DNA of 32,555 nucleotides from Monoraphidium neglectum (taxonomy: Eukaryota; Chlorophyta; Chlorophyceae; Sphaeropleales; Selenastraceae), in NCBI RefSeq assembly GCF_000611645.1, contig NW_014013504.1, positions 9,579 to 42,133 on the forward strand, in the 5' to 3' direction. Positions 22,001 to 32,555 of this stretch are shown piece by piece. The notes under the pieces are model-generated. The model worked only from the letters and a program-made list of their open reading frames with translations. It was not told the DNA's origin and made no database searches. A program made the position numbers and the translations under genes. Every line of letters begins with the position of its first letter. The first letter of the stretch is position 1.

Positions 22001-23177
22001 GGCAGCCGCCGGCCGCAGGGCACGCGGCATCGCAGGCGTGCATCAAAACCGGCGGCGTCGCGCAGTGGCTTCTTGGATGGCTTTATGTCGACAAACATGA
22101 CTGGTAGAAGGCGTGCATGAAGGATGCAGATGACTTGGCAGAGCAAGGCAGATAGGATAGGATGACATTGGCCCGATGCAATCCCACGACATCAGGACAG
22201 TTCTATGACACCCTGCTCAATCCGCACCAGCGCTGGCACCCCTGTCAGCGGCTCACGCCTGACCACAGGGAATCCAGGGGTTCGTGCTTGTGATTCCGTT
22301 TCGGATACGACCCTGTGCCTGCAATGCCTTGCTAGATATGTGCAGATCCCCTCCCTTCTGCGTTCTGAGGCGTGCGTGACACTCTCAAGCTACTGTGAAT
22401 GCGGGAGTCCACTGGTAGTTAGTGGTTTGTAACCGTCACTTCTGCACTGCTGAGTTACTTGCCATGAGCCAGGTGTGCATCACACAGCACCTCAGTGCCT
22501 GCTCTGTTGCGTGCAGTCAGCCGGCAGTCTGCATGCCAGCGACTCGAGGGGAACGAAAGCAAGAGCCTTTGATTCGAGCGTGTCTGCAACAGACATGTAT
22601 GCACGTGGCGGCTTGCTTTTGAATGCTCGCCATGCAGCGCCAGCACCTCTGATCATGCGTGCACCTAGAATAGGCGCCAGCCATCGCAAGCACGCTTCAC
22701 GCTGCACAACTGCAGCGACCCTTGCAAGCTTCGCTGCAGGATAGCACTGCCACAGTTGCCACAATGGCAGAGCACAACAAGGCGCCTCCCAGTTGTTCAA
22801 AGCGTCAAGGAAGCAATCAGGGATGCTGTGGGACGGGTGCAGAGCCGGGTGGGAGTGCTGTGGCGGCAATGCTGTCGCCCGGCAGCAGGCCAGTCTAGAC
22901 GGCCCCGAGCCGGCTGGCTCTGCGCGCTTGTGAGACCCACAGCAGCTGCGCCTACTGCCAGGCAGGCCCTGCACATGCGCCAAGGATGGCATGGGCATGT
23001 GGGTCGCGAAGGATGAACAGGCTGTGCCTTGGTTTGTGCTGTTGTTCAATTGTCTGCAGCCTGCATAGCGGAAGTCTACTCGCACAGCATCGATGTGTAT
23101 ACGCCTCATGGACGTGACAACATTCAGGATCACAGCTGTGTAGCAGCGCTGGAAATGTCCTGTAAAGCTGGAAGCTG
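22001..23177. other. Convergent 3' flanks of TPX2 and LRRC9
   Basis: No exon recognised. TPX2 has a TGTAA at 22428-22432. I found no minus-strand TGTAA for LRRC9 in this interval, so its transcript end is undefined. Confidence 0.5.
22428..22432 (+). terminator. Putative polyadenylation signal TGTAA of TPX2
   Basis: About 430 bases after the TPX2 stop; the first plus-strand TGTAA found downstream. Confidence 0.5.
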
Positions 23178-26100
23178 TCATCTTCCAGACCTTTTCAAGC
23201 TGCCGCCGCTCACGGAGCCCACCCCTCCTACAGCCCTGCGGCCCGCAACGCCAGGCCCGCCGCCAGCGCCGCAGTTTGGCGAGCTCCTGACCAGCGCGCC
23301 CATCCCCGCGGCGCGCCGCGAGGCGCCATGAGGGCTGCCGCCGCCCGACGGCGGCCGCAGTCCGCCGCCTGCTGCGAAAGGTCCGCCGCCGATCGCCGTG
23401 CCCTCCAAAGCCAGTTCGTGTGCGCCCGACATGACCAGGGTGCCGGCCTGGATAGTGTTCACCGACGCCCCGGCGATGGCCCCGCAGCTGCCGCCCACAA
23501 CTGCCACCGCCTGCTGCTGCAGCAGCTCAATGCTGACGCCGGTCAGGCCGAGGCCGCCCTGGTTAAACATTGGCGGGGCGATGAGTGGGCAGAGGCATGC
23601 ATCAGCCTATAGTCGAGGGTCATCATGGGGCACGGCTCTCCAGCAAAGCACTTGGCGCCCTCCACACATACCCTCACTGCCCACAGCCAACCGCCCTCGG
23701 CTGGGGCAGGCAGTCCCCGGTTTCCATGCGTGTCTCACCTTCAACCCCAGCGCCCCTGCACCGCCGCCGCCGCCACCGCCTCCCCACAGGCCGAGCCTGT
23801 CCGGCAGCGCGGCCACCCCAGAGCCCGCCAACAGCTCCCTCAGCTGCTGCAGCTGCGCCGCCGTTGCCGGGCCCGCACCCGCCCCCGCCATGGCGCCCTG
23901 CTGCATCCCCGTAAGCCCGGTCTGCATTGCTAGGAGCGCCTGCGCATAGGCGCGCTCCTCGTCGGAGACGGGCTGGCCATCGATCACAGACAGCTGAGGC
24001 GCCCTGAACAGCAGCAGCGGGCGGTGCGCCTGCGGGCCGAGGGCGCGCACCCGGCGGCAGCATGCGCGGCGAGGGCGGCGCAGCAATCAACAAATGCATG
24101 GTATGCAGCTCTGCAGACGTCATCTCGGAGCCGCATGCAGGCTAAAAATCACTGTTGCACCCAACACTCCTCGTCACAACCAGGGAACACTACGCCTTTC
24201 ACCCGGCCACACCACACGACCCCTTGTTACGCACACCACGTCGCACCACACCTTACTTCACCACACTGGCCTCGACCTAACCGCTGCAATACCCCATAGC
24301 AAGCCCCATCGACGCACCGGCCGCCGCGCCACGGGGCTGCCCGCCAGCGCCACCTCCCGCAGCTCGCCCAGCGCCCCCACCGCCCGTTCCACTTCCACAG
24401 CGTCAGCCAGCCTGTTGCCTGCGGCCGACAGCCTCGTCAGGGCGGCCAGGCGGGAGGCACCCGCGAGGGAGCGGAGGCCGCAGTCGTCGATGCGGAGTTC
24501 GCGCAGGCGGGTGAGGGGCGCGAGGGACTCGGGGTCCAGGGACCTGTGTGTGTGTGTGTGTGTGTGTGTGCACGTGCACATGCGCGCGCAGCAGGGTAGT
24601 TGCTGAACAGAGAGGCTGGGCAGCGTTGGGTGAGGCGGGGCCCTGCGGTCTGCATAACGGGGTGGAAATCAGAGTGATCGATGGCGACGCCAGGTGCACC
24701 TGGTCCCCTTGAAAGTCCGGTGTGGTGGTGGATACTGGTGGACCATCGCATGGCAGCACTGCAGATTGCTGCATAGTGTCCCTGCTCTGCCTGAGAGTAT
24801 CCCCCTGATCACACGTATAGATAGATCATCACACATGCAGATCACCCCGGGCTCAGATCACCACAGGCTCAGATCACGCCCCACCTGATCTTGTTCCTGC
24901 TGAGCACCAGCTCCCTCAGCCGCCCCAGCCCCTCCAGCCCCTCCGCCCTCGTCAGCTCGTTGTCCGACGCGTCCAGGCACCGCAGCCCCGGCAGCCGCGC
25001 CCCCAGCTGCAGCGGGCCCAGGGATGTCAGGCCGTTTGACCTGAGCTGCAGTACCTGCAAGGCAGGCAGCAGGGCAACCGACAACGCCAGCCCCGGCCCC
25101 GTCCCCGCCGCCGCCGCCGCAGCCGCCCCCACAGCGCCCACGCCGCCGGCTGCCGGCGCATCCGCCGCCGCGGCGGCGCCGTCCGCAGCTGCAGTAGGTG
25201 CGAGCTCGCGGCTGCTGCAGCCGCCGCTGCCGGGGCCGCCGTCCGCGGCGCCGCGCTCGCCGAGCCGGTTGCCGTTGAGCCGCAGCACAGCCAGGGAAGA
25301 CAGCCCCGCCAGCGCCGGCAGCGCCGCTGCAGTCAGCTGGTTGCCGTCCAGAGTGAGCTCGGTCAGCGCCCCAAACGGCGTCTGAGGGGCGGCGCCTGCG
25401 ACCACGGCTGCGCTGCCGCCGCCGCCGCCGCAGCTTGACCCAAAGACCGTGCCTGTGTCGCGGATGCGCAGGCTGGACAGGTCGAGGGAACGGATGGCTG
25501 AAAAGGAGCCGGCGCCCAGCTGCTCCTCCTGCATTGAGGTTTGAGTTTGGGTTTGAGTCGCATTCGTGGTGGGTTTTGAGGGTGGGCCGCTTGGGCGGGG
25601 GTTTGCGGGGGGAGGCGGCTGGCTGCAGCTTGCCGCTGCGACGTGCTGTGCACAAGTGCCCCCAACGGGTAGGTCATCAATTGACCACCCATATGATGCA
25701 AATCACAGCTGCTCCGCACTGCTGCCCGGCGCCGACTACAGCACGGCACGTGCGCAAAGGTACAGCACCGCAAAACAGGATCAATCCCAGCTCACCAGGA
25801 ACTCGATCGTGAGGCGCCCCGAGTAGCGGCCCCGCGCCGCCGCCAGCTCCTGCGGTGTTACGGGGGCGCCGTCCAGCACCTTGATGCGCCGCAGTGTGTA
25901 CACCATCAGGGCGCGGTAGTCCTGCGGGCGCCAAGGTTTTAGCGGCCGCAGGATGGATCAAGTCAACAACCCAGTCAAAGTGAAGGGTTTTGCTACCAAA
26001 GTGAAGGCGGCATGCTACCAAAGTGATGGCGGGGATGCTTGACAGCAGCGACCGCGCGAGAGAGGTTGGGAAGAGGTTTCATCTTGACACAAGTATTCCC

Positions 26101-29100
26101 ATTCCAACCCGCGGCTACTAATTGCGAGGGTTTGTTTGCCTCAAAGGGCCGGCGCACCTCCTTATCCGTGACCAAGGGGTTGCCAGTCAGATCCACCACC
26201 GCCAGCCCGGGTAGCTTCCCCAGCCGCCTTGATTCTGCCCGGAAGCTTCCCAGGGCGTTGCTGGCCGCGTAAAGCTCGATCAGTGACGTCATCGTGTCGA
26301 CGCCGTCCAGGGACGGCAGGCGGTTGCGCTCGGCCGCGAGGCACTCGAGTGACGCCAGGGACTTTAGGGGCGCCAGGGTGGCAAGGCGGTTGCAAGAGAT
26401 GTCGAGGCGGCGCAGGCGCACCAGGCGCGAGAGGGCGTCCACCTAGGCGCGAGGCGAGGCGAAGGTAACGTGGTTGCATTGCATCACTGAAATTCTAGCA
26501 GGCCGGAGGCAGCTGCTGGGGTTGAGAGTTGGCATACAGCTTTGGACGACTTGCCAGACACCGCTTGTCAAACCCCCTGCCGTCTGTCAATGCCTGAGGC
26601 CAGCCTCTGTGGCAAGCCGACCCCCACTGTGACAGCCGGCGGAGGCGCACTTGCACCAGGCAGTTGTTGGACAGGTCAAGCTCTGTCAGCGCCGAGCAGC
26701 CCTGCAGGCCCTCCACCCCCAGCAACCGGTTCCCCGAAAAGTTCGCGCGGCGCAGGCGGCCGAGGCCAGCCAGCGAGGGCAGTGCGAGGAGGCAGCGGCC
26801 GGAGGCGCAGAGCGAGTGGGCTCGCGCCCGCCAGGCCCCGGCATCGGGTGGGCCTGCGTGTTGTGCTGCACGGGCCCCACCCATGCCTGTGATGCATGGG
26901 GTTTGAGGTCGTGGGTGCCTCAGCGTGCGAGCAGCCACTTTTTCTACCATGCTTCAGACACTCACATGCAGCCAAGGCAAGGACAAGGTCATGCGCCGGT
27001 TTGCAAATCACACGGGCTTGACAAACGCCCACATCAAGCACCTGTAACACACCTGGAAGGTCTGTGTGATGCCACTGGGTCACACACTGCCAAAGGTCGT
27101 CGCCGCCCGTTTTCCCACTCCCCTCGCCCACGGCCGTCAGCCCCGCCGGCCCCAAGGGCTGGGCGGGGGCCCCATCGAGCACGCGCAGCCGAGGCAGCTG
27201 CATGAGCAGCAGCGGCGTGCAGGCGGCGTCCGTGGCGACAGGGTTGCCCTCCAGCACCAGCTCCTCGAGACCCTGCAGGCAACTGCGGGGCGGAGCGATG
27301 TGCGGTGTGTGGGATGGTGCCGCACACTGATGAACAACTTGCAATTTTCCAAGCCCTGTGCCCTTGTTACACTGTTGCGCCCCCTCCCTGACTGCAGCCT
27401 ACATGCAACAAGGCACGCTTCATTGCACCATGCTGCAGCCCTAGCCAGCTACTCTGTAGAGCCATGAACGCCGGGCGCCCTTGCCACCCCAACTCCTCCG
27501 ACCCTTCGTCTCCCCCCAAAAGACACACACACACACACACACCACCAAGCAGGCACGCACGTACCAACACAGCAGCCCACCTGGCAATGGCAATGGCGTC
27601 CTCCAATGAGTCCAGGAGGTTGAAGCCCAGGTCCAATGACGTCAGCAAGGAGAAGCTTAGCAGGCACGCCCCGTCGGCGCCGTGCAGCGCGGCGACGCGG
27701 TTATGGCCGAGGTCAAGGCTGCGCAGGCCTGGCGCAAGCGGCTCGAGAGCCTGCATGCGGGCAGGCCCGGCAATGAGGAATGTTGCGGATGGAATGCACA
27801 ATCAAGTGCTTGATTGCTTTAGGCTGGAAATAATGGAAGTGCAACATCCCAACACCGGCCGGTTTGCTGCAGTGCTGTCACTGGTGGGCAAGCACCAACC
27901 CTCTGGGCAGCAGGCGCTGGAGAGCAGCAGACGGACCACCCCCAAAGCAGCACGGCGTGGCTGATGGACAGCATCCCCACCTTCAGGCCTGTGATCTCAT
28001 TGAAGGACAGCACCAACGCACGCAGGCTGCGCAGCGCACCCAGCGGCGCCAGGTCGCCGTCCCCCAGCCCGCAGCAACTGACATCCAGCCGCACGACGGC
28101 CGCGCCCGCCGCCGCGAGGAGCCCGCCCTGCAGTCGCCGCAGAAGCCGCGCGGCCGGCGCGGCGCCGGCGGCCTCCTCCAAACGGCGGCCGACGCCGGAG
28201 TCGCCTCCGAGTTGGCCGCTCGCCTCACTTGCTTCAGGCAATTCCGACTCGACGCGCGCCACAAGCGCTTCCCATCGCGCCTCCTCCTCTGCCCACGACC
28301 TTGCGAGGCTTAGCTCCTCCGGCCGCTGCTTCTCAGCGGCCGCCAGCCAATGCAGCAGCGGCGCCGCCACGCCGCGCATCGCGGGATCGCCCACAGACTT
28401 CTCCGCGGCGGCTAGCTCATGCTCGCTGACCTCAAAGCACGCCGCAGCCCCCGCGCCGCCAGCCGTGGCGACGGTGGGGCCCGCGGTCGTCAGCAGCGGC
28501 GAGCCTGGCGCCAGATCATAGTCAAACGTGACGAGGTATTCCGGTAGCACCGCCGAGGGGTCGAAGACGTAGTACGTACGATGCTTTTGCGGCTGCTGCT
28601 GCGGCTGCTTGTGGTGGTGGTGAGAGGTAGGCGGCGGGCAGGCAGGCACTGCGTACACTGCCGTGGCACCCGGGAACACGCAGGGCATCACGCGCGCCGT
28701 GCCGCTGCTGCCCCTCTCACGCCCCAGCCCCGTGGCCCCGCCGGCCTCGCACAGGCGCCCTCCAAGCCGCGCCTTGCAGACCAGCAGCAGGCCGGGCCCG
28801 GCCGGCCCGCCGCCGTTGCCGATGCTGCTGCCATCCTTCGCCATCCCGCTTGTCAGCCGCCGCGCGTCTGCTAGGAGGACGCTGCTGTGTAGCACCACCG
28901 CCTCGTCCAAACCCAGCTCCCCGTAGCGCTGCGGCTGGAAGCCGCCCTGCGCCGCAGCCATGAGCTCGCCTGCGCGCAATTGGGGTCCAGTAACTTCAAG
29001 TGTGAAGGGTGGACATGCATCAGCTGCCGCGCGCGGGCTGGCGCCGGCGGTCAAACGTGGTTGGCAGCACCAGTTTGACCGCTGCCCAGATGCGCGCGTG

Positions 29101-31743
29101 GGCGGGCCTCACCCTGCAGCTCCGGGTGCTCGCCGACAAACAGGTGCTCCACCGCCCGCGCCGCGCCGCTCGCCGGGCCGCCGTCCCCGCCCGCCGCCTC
29201 AAACTGCGCCCGCAGGCCGCGGTTGTGCACCCTCAACACACTCAGCACGCTCAGCCCAACAACGCCCCCCGGCGCCGCGCCGCTGCCGGCCCCAGGGCCC
29301 GGCGCCCCGAGCCGCTCCCGCAGCATCGCCACCAGCGATTGATACCACGCCTCTTCCCGGCGCCCCTCCTCGAGCCTCACGTTCCCGGCGCTCTCCTGCT
29401 CCACCCGCAGCCGCGCCACCACCTCATCCGCCAGCCGCAGCGCCCGCCGCCGGCAGGCCGCGAACGCTGACTCAGCCGCCGCACGCCGCGACCGCAGCTG
29501 GAGGACCGCCTCTTGCAGCGATCGCAGGCAGGCAGCGCGGGTCTCGCCATCGCCCGTAGCCGCTGCGGCTGTTGATGTGGACCGGCCTTGCTGCTGCTGC
29601 TGCTGCTGCTGCTGATGCTGCTGCTGCTGCTGCTGCTCCTGCTGCTCGTCCTCTAGGCGCTGCCGCAGCCGCGCGGCCTGCCGCTGCAGGCGCCTCTGCG
29701 TGGCGTCGAATCGCTGGCGCAGCAGGCGCAGGCCGCCCTCCGCACGCGCCTCAAGGTCCCCCGCGCCGCGCCGCACGGCCCGGGCCCTCATGCTGTAGTA
29801 TAGCTGCAACATGGGGAGTGTGGCGTGCCACTGTTTCAGCCGCGGCCTTGACAGAACCTTCTAGATACAACACCACTATTGCATACGTGAGATTCCACTG
29901 CACATGACAAATTTGATGACCCGCAGTATTCAATATCCCAGGCATCCGTTGTTTGCTGATGCATGGTGTATGCCCCTCTCTCAACCGATCAGCACGCGCA
30001 CCTGCTTCTTTGCAAGCGTCGCTGCGGCGGCCGCGCGCGACTCCGGCGCGACCACCAGAGTGTCCAGCGCAGTAAGGCGGCCCAGCGCGCACAGCGCCGA
30101 GGTGTGGTAGTTGGGCAGGGAAGCTGCCGGGCAGGCGCCCCACATGGGGTCGTACAGGCACAGGTCGTCTAGGGCGGGCAGGCGGGACAGGGCCCTGAAC
30201 TCCTGTGGGCGAGAGAGGGTCACACAAGGGTCACATGGCAAACAGTAGCAGCACGCGAGAAAAGAGACTCAGATCAGCATCAAGCCATGCTGCTTGCTCG
30301 GCTGCAGCATTGGCCTTGAACTTGAGCCGAGCTTCCTGGGTGGCACGCCAGCCAGCAAGCGTGAGGACCATCGGCTACCATCGCCAGGCGTTGCAAGGCC
30401 ACACCTCCCCAGGCACGCGCCTGGAAGCTGGCTACGCGGTTGTCCGCCAGGTTGAGCCTCCGCAGCGCCGAGCAGCCGTCCAGCGCGCCGCCTACGCTGC
30501 ACACGTCGTTGCGGGCTAGGCACAGGCCGCGCAGCCGCCCGAGGCCGCCGAGGCCCTCGATCCGGGATATGTGGTTGTCGGCTAACGACAGCACCTCCAG
30601 CGCGGTCAGCGCCTCCAGGCCAGTGGTCTGGGTCAGCCTGGGCTGGGTGTACAGCGGTGCCAGGCACGGGCGGCAGGAGCGTTACGGTTTTTGGTGGTAA
30701 AGGTGGGAACAGGCCTGTCCCTCATCATTGCTGCAAAGTTGATGCGTGAACAACCCAGGGTGAGGTCGGCCCTGCTTCCTGCCCTGACGCATGTGGCTGC
30801 CCCCTGCTGCTGATGGTTGGTCGGCGGTCGCGCTGATCTTGGCTGCAAACAGGCTGGGGGCCGGCTGCTTGCCTGTTGCTATATACATACAACTCTCTCA
30901 GCCGCAGCAGCGCCCCCAGGCCGCCAAGCGAGCCGATGCGATTCTCCGGCAGCCACAGCCGCTCCAGCGCCCCACAGCCCTGCAGCCCCTCGATTGCGGT
31001 GATGCCCTGCGCGGTCCGTGTGGGAGACCGTGCACTGTTTGCGCCGCGTGCATGGCTGGCAGCGTGGTGCACCCTGCTCGCCGGTTGCTTGTCGTGGGGT
31101 CAAATGGCCTGCCACCTCGCATGTCACAGCACCATGCAGTCTCCATGTGCTGCACGCGCATCATTGCCCGCCAGTTGCCATGCGCCGCACACAACCTCAT
31201 TGATGTGTCCATGCATGAGCCGCGCCTGGTCGATGAGTTGGAGGGTGGTGAGCGCCGGGAACATGCGCAGCGCCAGCATCTGCGGGGTTGGGGACGTGAG
31301 GACGCGGACACCCCTCAGTTGGCTGCTGCTCGGCATGGCAACGCGGCGCCGTCACGTACGCAGGGAAATGGGGGCAAGAAGCAGCCGCCATGCAGCACCA
31401 TGCAGGCGCTGCATGGCGCAGGCATGCATCAGACCTGGTCACTCAAAAGCTGCCGACGCCCGCGCCAACCGCACCCGCGGGTACTCATGCAGGAATAGCT
31501 CCAGCTCCTTGATGCCCGCGGTCCCGCCCTCCGCGCACACCTCCTCCAGTCCATTTGATTCGATGATCGCATCAAAGGCTGCGCCAAGGGCGCGGCATTT
31601 GGACGAGTTCCATGCACCAGCAGGAGAGCTACTGATGCTGCGGTGGCGGTCGGGCCGTCGCCATCATACAGCACACCTGTCCTCTCTTCATCGGAGAGCT
31701 GAGATAGTTGCTCCTCCATCGCCTGTTGTATTGATTTTGCCAT
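23178..31743 (-). CDS. LRRC9: LRRC9-type leucine-rich-repeat protein, 17 exons, about 1670 aa
   Basis: Exons (complement): 31677-31743, 31475-31578, 31226-31279, 30873-31006, 30421-30637, 30002-30202, 29113-29803, 27981-28969, 27581-27750, 27053-27282, 26651-26853, 26158-26442, 25796-25921, 24885-25528, 24318-24543, 23739-24029, 23178-23558. The exon 10/11 junction is uncertain (alternative donor near 27119); the rest close in phase. Order: short N-terminus; LRR array 1 (about 58-250; GITAIEGLQGC, LRELYVYSN, RLPALDDLCLYDP); coiled coil with polyQ (about 265-430); degenerate PARP-like domain (about 440-641); helical spacer; LRR array 2 (about 780-1470, with two LDG caps: RIKVLDGAP and LSVIDGQPVSDEERA); Gly/Ala-rich tail. 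The block order and signatures (LHEYPR, LPEYLVTFDYD, SGRLTIEFL) match LRRC9, a large LRR protein found mainly in organisms that build cilia. A ciliary scaffold role is inferred. Introns 3-5 appear to use GC donors. Confidence 0.9.
24545..24570. repeat. (TG)13 microsatellite abutting the LRRC9 exon 15 acceptor
   Basis: On the sense strand this is (CA)13 running directly into the acceptor CAG of intron 14, taking the place of a polypyrimidine tract. Confidence 0.95.
25991..26032. repeat. Two-copy 22-bp tandem repeat in the LRRC9 intron between exons 12 and 13
   Basis: TGCTACCAAAGTGAAGGCGG at 25991 and the same 20-mer with one substitution (GATGG) at 26013. Confidence 0.85.
27523..27542. repeat. 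(AC)10 microsatellite in LRRC9 intron 9
   Basis: Perfect AC dinucleotide run in the intron, near the exon 9 donor at 27580. Confidence 0.9.
28514..29264 (-). other. Degenerate PARP-like ADP-ribosyltransferase domain inside LRRC9
   Basis: Spans the end of exon 7 and most of exon 8. Landmarks in PARP order: SVLRVHNRGLRAQF (the PARP 'RIQNPxLW' helix), EHLFVGEH (LFHGT strand), ELMAAAQGGF ('I..xGF' helix), SVLLADARRL ('YFA..xS'), GLLLVCKARLGG (core strand), TYYVFDPSAVLPEYLVTF ('YIVYDxxQVxPEYLITF'). The catalytic His, Tyr and Glu positions read Val, Leu and Thr. Inferred from memory of the family pattern, not from a search. Confidence 0.6.
29588..29650 (-). repeat. CAG-type repeat encoding polyglutamine in LRRC9 coiled coil
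   Basis: CTG units on the plus strand encode two Gln runs separated by His, flanked by DEQQEQ. It sits in exon 7, in the coiled coil before the PARP-like domain. Confidence 0.9.
30203..30420 (-). other. LRRC9 intron 5, apparent GC-AG intron
   Basis: Donor TTCCAG|GCGCGT, acceptor tcgcccacag|GAG. The junction gives VASFQ|EFRALSRLPALDDL. In-frame GT donors 18 and 42 bases downstream would add 6 or 14 residues, so they remain possible. Confidence 0.6.
30638..30872 (-). other. LRRC9 intron 4, GC-AG intron with consensus GC donor
   Basis: Donor AACAG|GCAAGC, the classic GC-intron consensus, phase 2; acceptor agcccag|GCTGACC. It restores an unbroken LRR: LRELYVYSN|RLTQTTGLEAL. Confidence 0.8.
31007..31225 (-). 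other. LRRC9 intron 3, apparent GC-AG intron
   Basis: Donor GACCAG|GCGCGG, acceptor accgcgcag|GGC. The junction LQLIDQ|GITAIEGL keeps exact LRR spacing. A phase-0 GT donor (AATGAG|GTTGTG) 30 bases downstream would insert 10 residues in the repeat. Confidence 0.65.
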
Positions 31744-32410
31744 CAGGCGGGAGGACGTGAGTCGCCGGCAGATCACTGTGCAGTCAACACGGAATGAGTG
31801 AAGTCGGGGATGGATTATATGGGAAGTTTTGTATTTGACACGGCCCACCACTCATGAGCTCGGTCAGCTTGCGGGTCAGCGACCCAGCTGAGGTCGCGTG
31901 ACAACAAACACGGTACAACAAATTATAGAACAAGGAGACGTGTGCCATCACATGATATGACAGCTGCTGCGGATGCACGAGTGTCTGTACCGAAGTGCTG
32001 CATTGGACATTGGGAGAGCGCAGCCTGGCTGGGTGGCTGGCCACCACCACGGCACCAGAAAGTAAGTCCATGCTGAAGGCCGCAAAAGAAGTTACACAGG
32101 GGGCGACACGCCTTGGGACTCTCTTGAGACAGATATCCAAAGGAAGCCAAGGACTTCACCGCTCATGTGCAGCCAAGCAAGATCAGAGCGGGATCAAGGC
32201 GTACGAGGGTCTGGACACGCAGTAAGAACCAGGAAGAAGGTGAAAATCCCCACAGCCGTGTGGCTGGGCAGAGCCGGAGTCGAATGCCATAATTGCTGCG
32301 TGCATACGCATACGCGAGAGAATCGGCAAGCAAGAAAGGGGCGGGTGGCAGTGGCCGCGTCGTTTCAACCCCCCCACAGACCACAATCAGCGCAGAAGAC
32401 CCGAGCTGCA
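31744..32410. other. LRRC9 5' flank and 3' UTR of the next gene
   Basis: The genes are tandem on the minus strand. A TGTAA at 32092-32096 should mark the end of the upstream gene, leaving about 350 bases for the LRRC9 promoter and 5' UTR. The LRRC9 frame stays open to an upstream ATG at 31851, but the protein reads more naturally from 31743. No other feature seen. Confidence 0.5.
32092..32096 (-). terminator. Putative polyadenylation signal TGTAA of the right-edge gene
   Basis: Minus-strand TGTAA about 315 bases beyond the stop at 32411-32413. Confidence 0.45.
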
Positions 32411-32555
32411 TCACGTGGAGCCCGGCAAAAGGATGTTTGCAGGGATCGGCGCGGTCAAGGACGCAAGCGCCTCCAGCTGCAGGGCCCCTGTCAGTGCGGC
32501 CACGTTGCTGCCCACCGCCGCACCGCCCTCCGCCGTGTCTGCGCCGACCGCCACA
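32411..32555 (-). CDS. 3'-terminal coding exon of an unrecognised gene (cut by window edge)
   Basis: The minus-strand frame from the window edge to TGA (complement of 32411-32413) reads as ordinary alanine/leucine-rich helical protein: it includes NVAALTGALQLEALASL and ends PANILLPGST. A possible acceptor (ggcgcag) near the edge could make this a short last exon. Composition, the open frame and a well-placed TGTAA downstream support coding; about 47 residues are too few to name a family. Confidence 0.4.
   Translation of the reverse strand, partial: VAVGADTAEGGAAVGSNVAALTGALQLEALASLTAPIPANILLPGST

Noticed and set aside
22492..23181. 229-codon minus-strand ORF just downstream of the LRRC9 stop
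   Set aside because: Considered as an extra exon or small gene; no acceptor or family match, and LRRC9 already ends at 23178. Most likely 3' UTR.
1..32555. Prokaryotic-type systems, CRISPR arrays, insertion sequences, rRNA or tRNA genes
   Set aside because: I looked for direct repeats with regular spacing, transposase signatures and tRNA-like structures and saw none; repeats here are microsatellites or short intron minisatellites.

Overview
This is nuclear DNA from a GC-rich unicellular green alga (Chlorophyta, most likely Chlorophyceae); I cannot name the species. The evidence is intron-dense genes with GT(GC)...AG introns, donors mostly of the form AG|GTGCGC, GTGAGC or GTGGGC, acceptors of the form gcgcag or ctgcag, TGTAA as the likely polyadenylation signal, and a chloroplast-targeted ribosomal protein S1. 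I rebuilt exons by hand from splice signals, reading phase and protein family; all six complete gene models close in frame across 50 introns.

Layout from left to right: the last exon of an unrecognised gene (+, to 825); a secreted class-3 (alpha/beta-hydrolase) lipase (-, 9 exons, 1860-5833); about 2 kb with no convincing gene; plastid ribosomal protein S1 (-, 6 exons, 7817-10542); an F-box-like/NHL-type beta-propeller protein (-, 2 exons, 11396-13249); divergently from it a glutathione S-transferase-like protein (+, 7 exons, 13482-15797); the spindle assembly factor TPX2 (+, 15 exons, 16799-22000); convergent with it a very large LRRC9-type leucine-rich-repeat protein (-, 17 exons, 23178-31743); and the last exon of another gene (-, 32411 to beyond the window).

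The genes do not form a pathway. They are ordinary, independently transcribed nuclear genes: plastid translation (PRPS1), lipid hydrolysis, detoxification or redox (GST), mitosis (TPX2), probable ubiquitin-ligase substrate adaptor (F-box) and a cilium-associated scaffold (LRRC9). No mobile element, CRISPR array, tRNA or rRNA was seen.

The most interesting points are: (1) LRRC9 appears to carry a complete but catalytically dead PARP-like ADP-ribosyltransferase fold between its two LRR arrays; (2) four of 50 introns appear to start with GC instead of GT, three of them consecutive in LRRC9; (3) TPX2 ends in two duplicated exon pairs that share the same intron position inside an FK|ARPM motif; (4) the lipase lacks an obvious catalytic aspartate.
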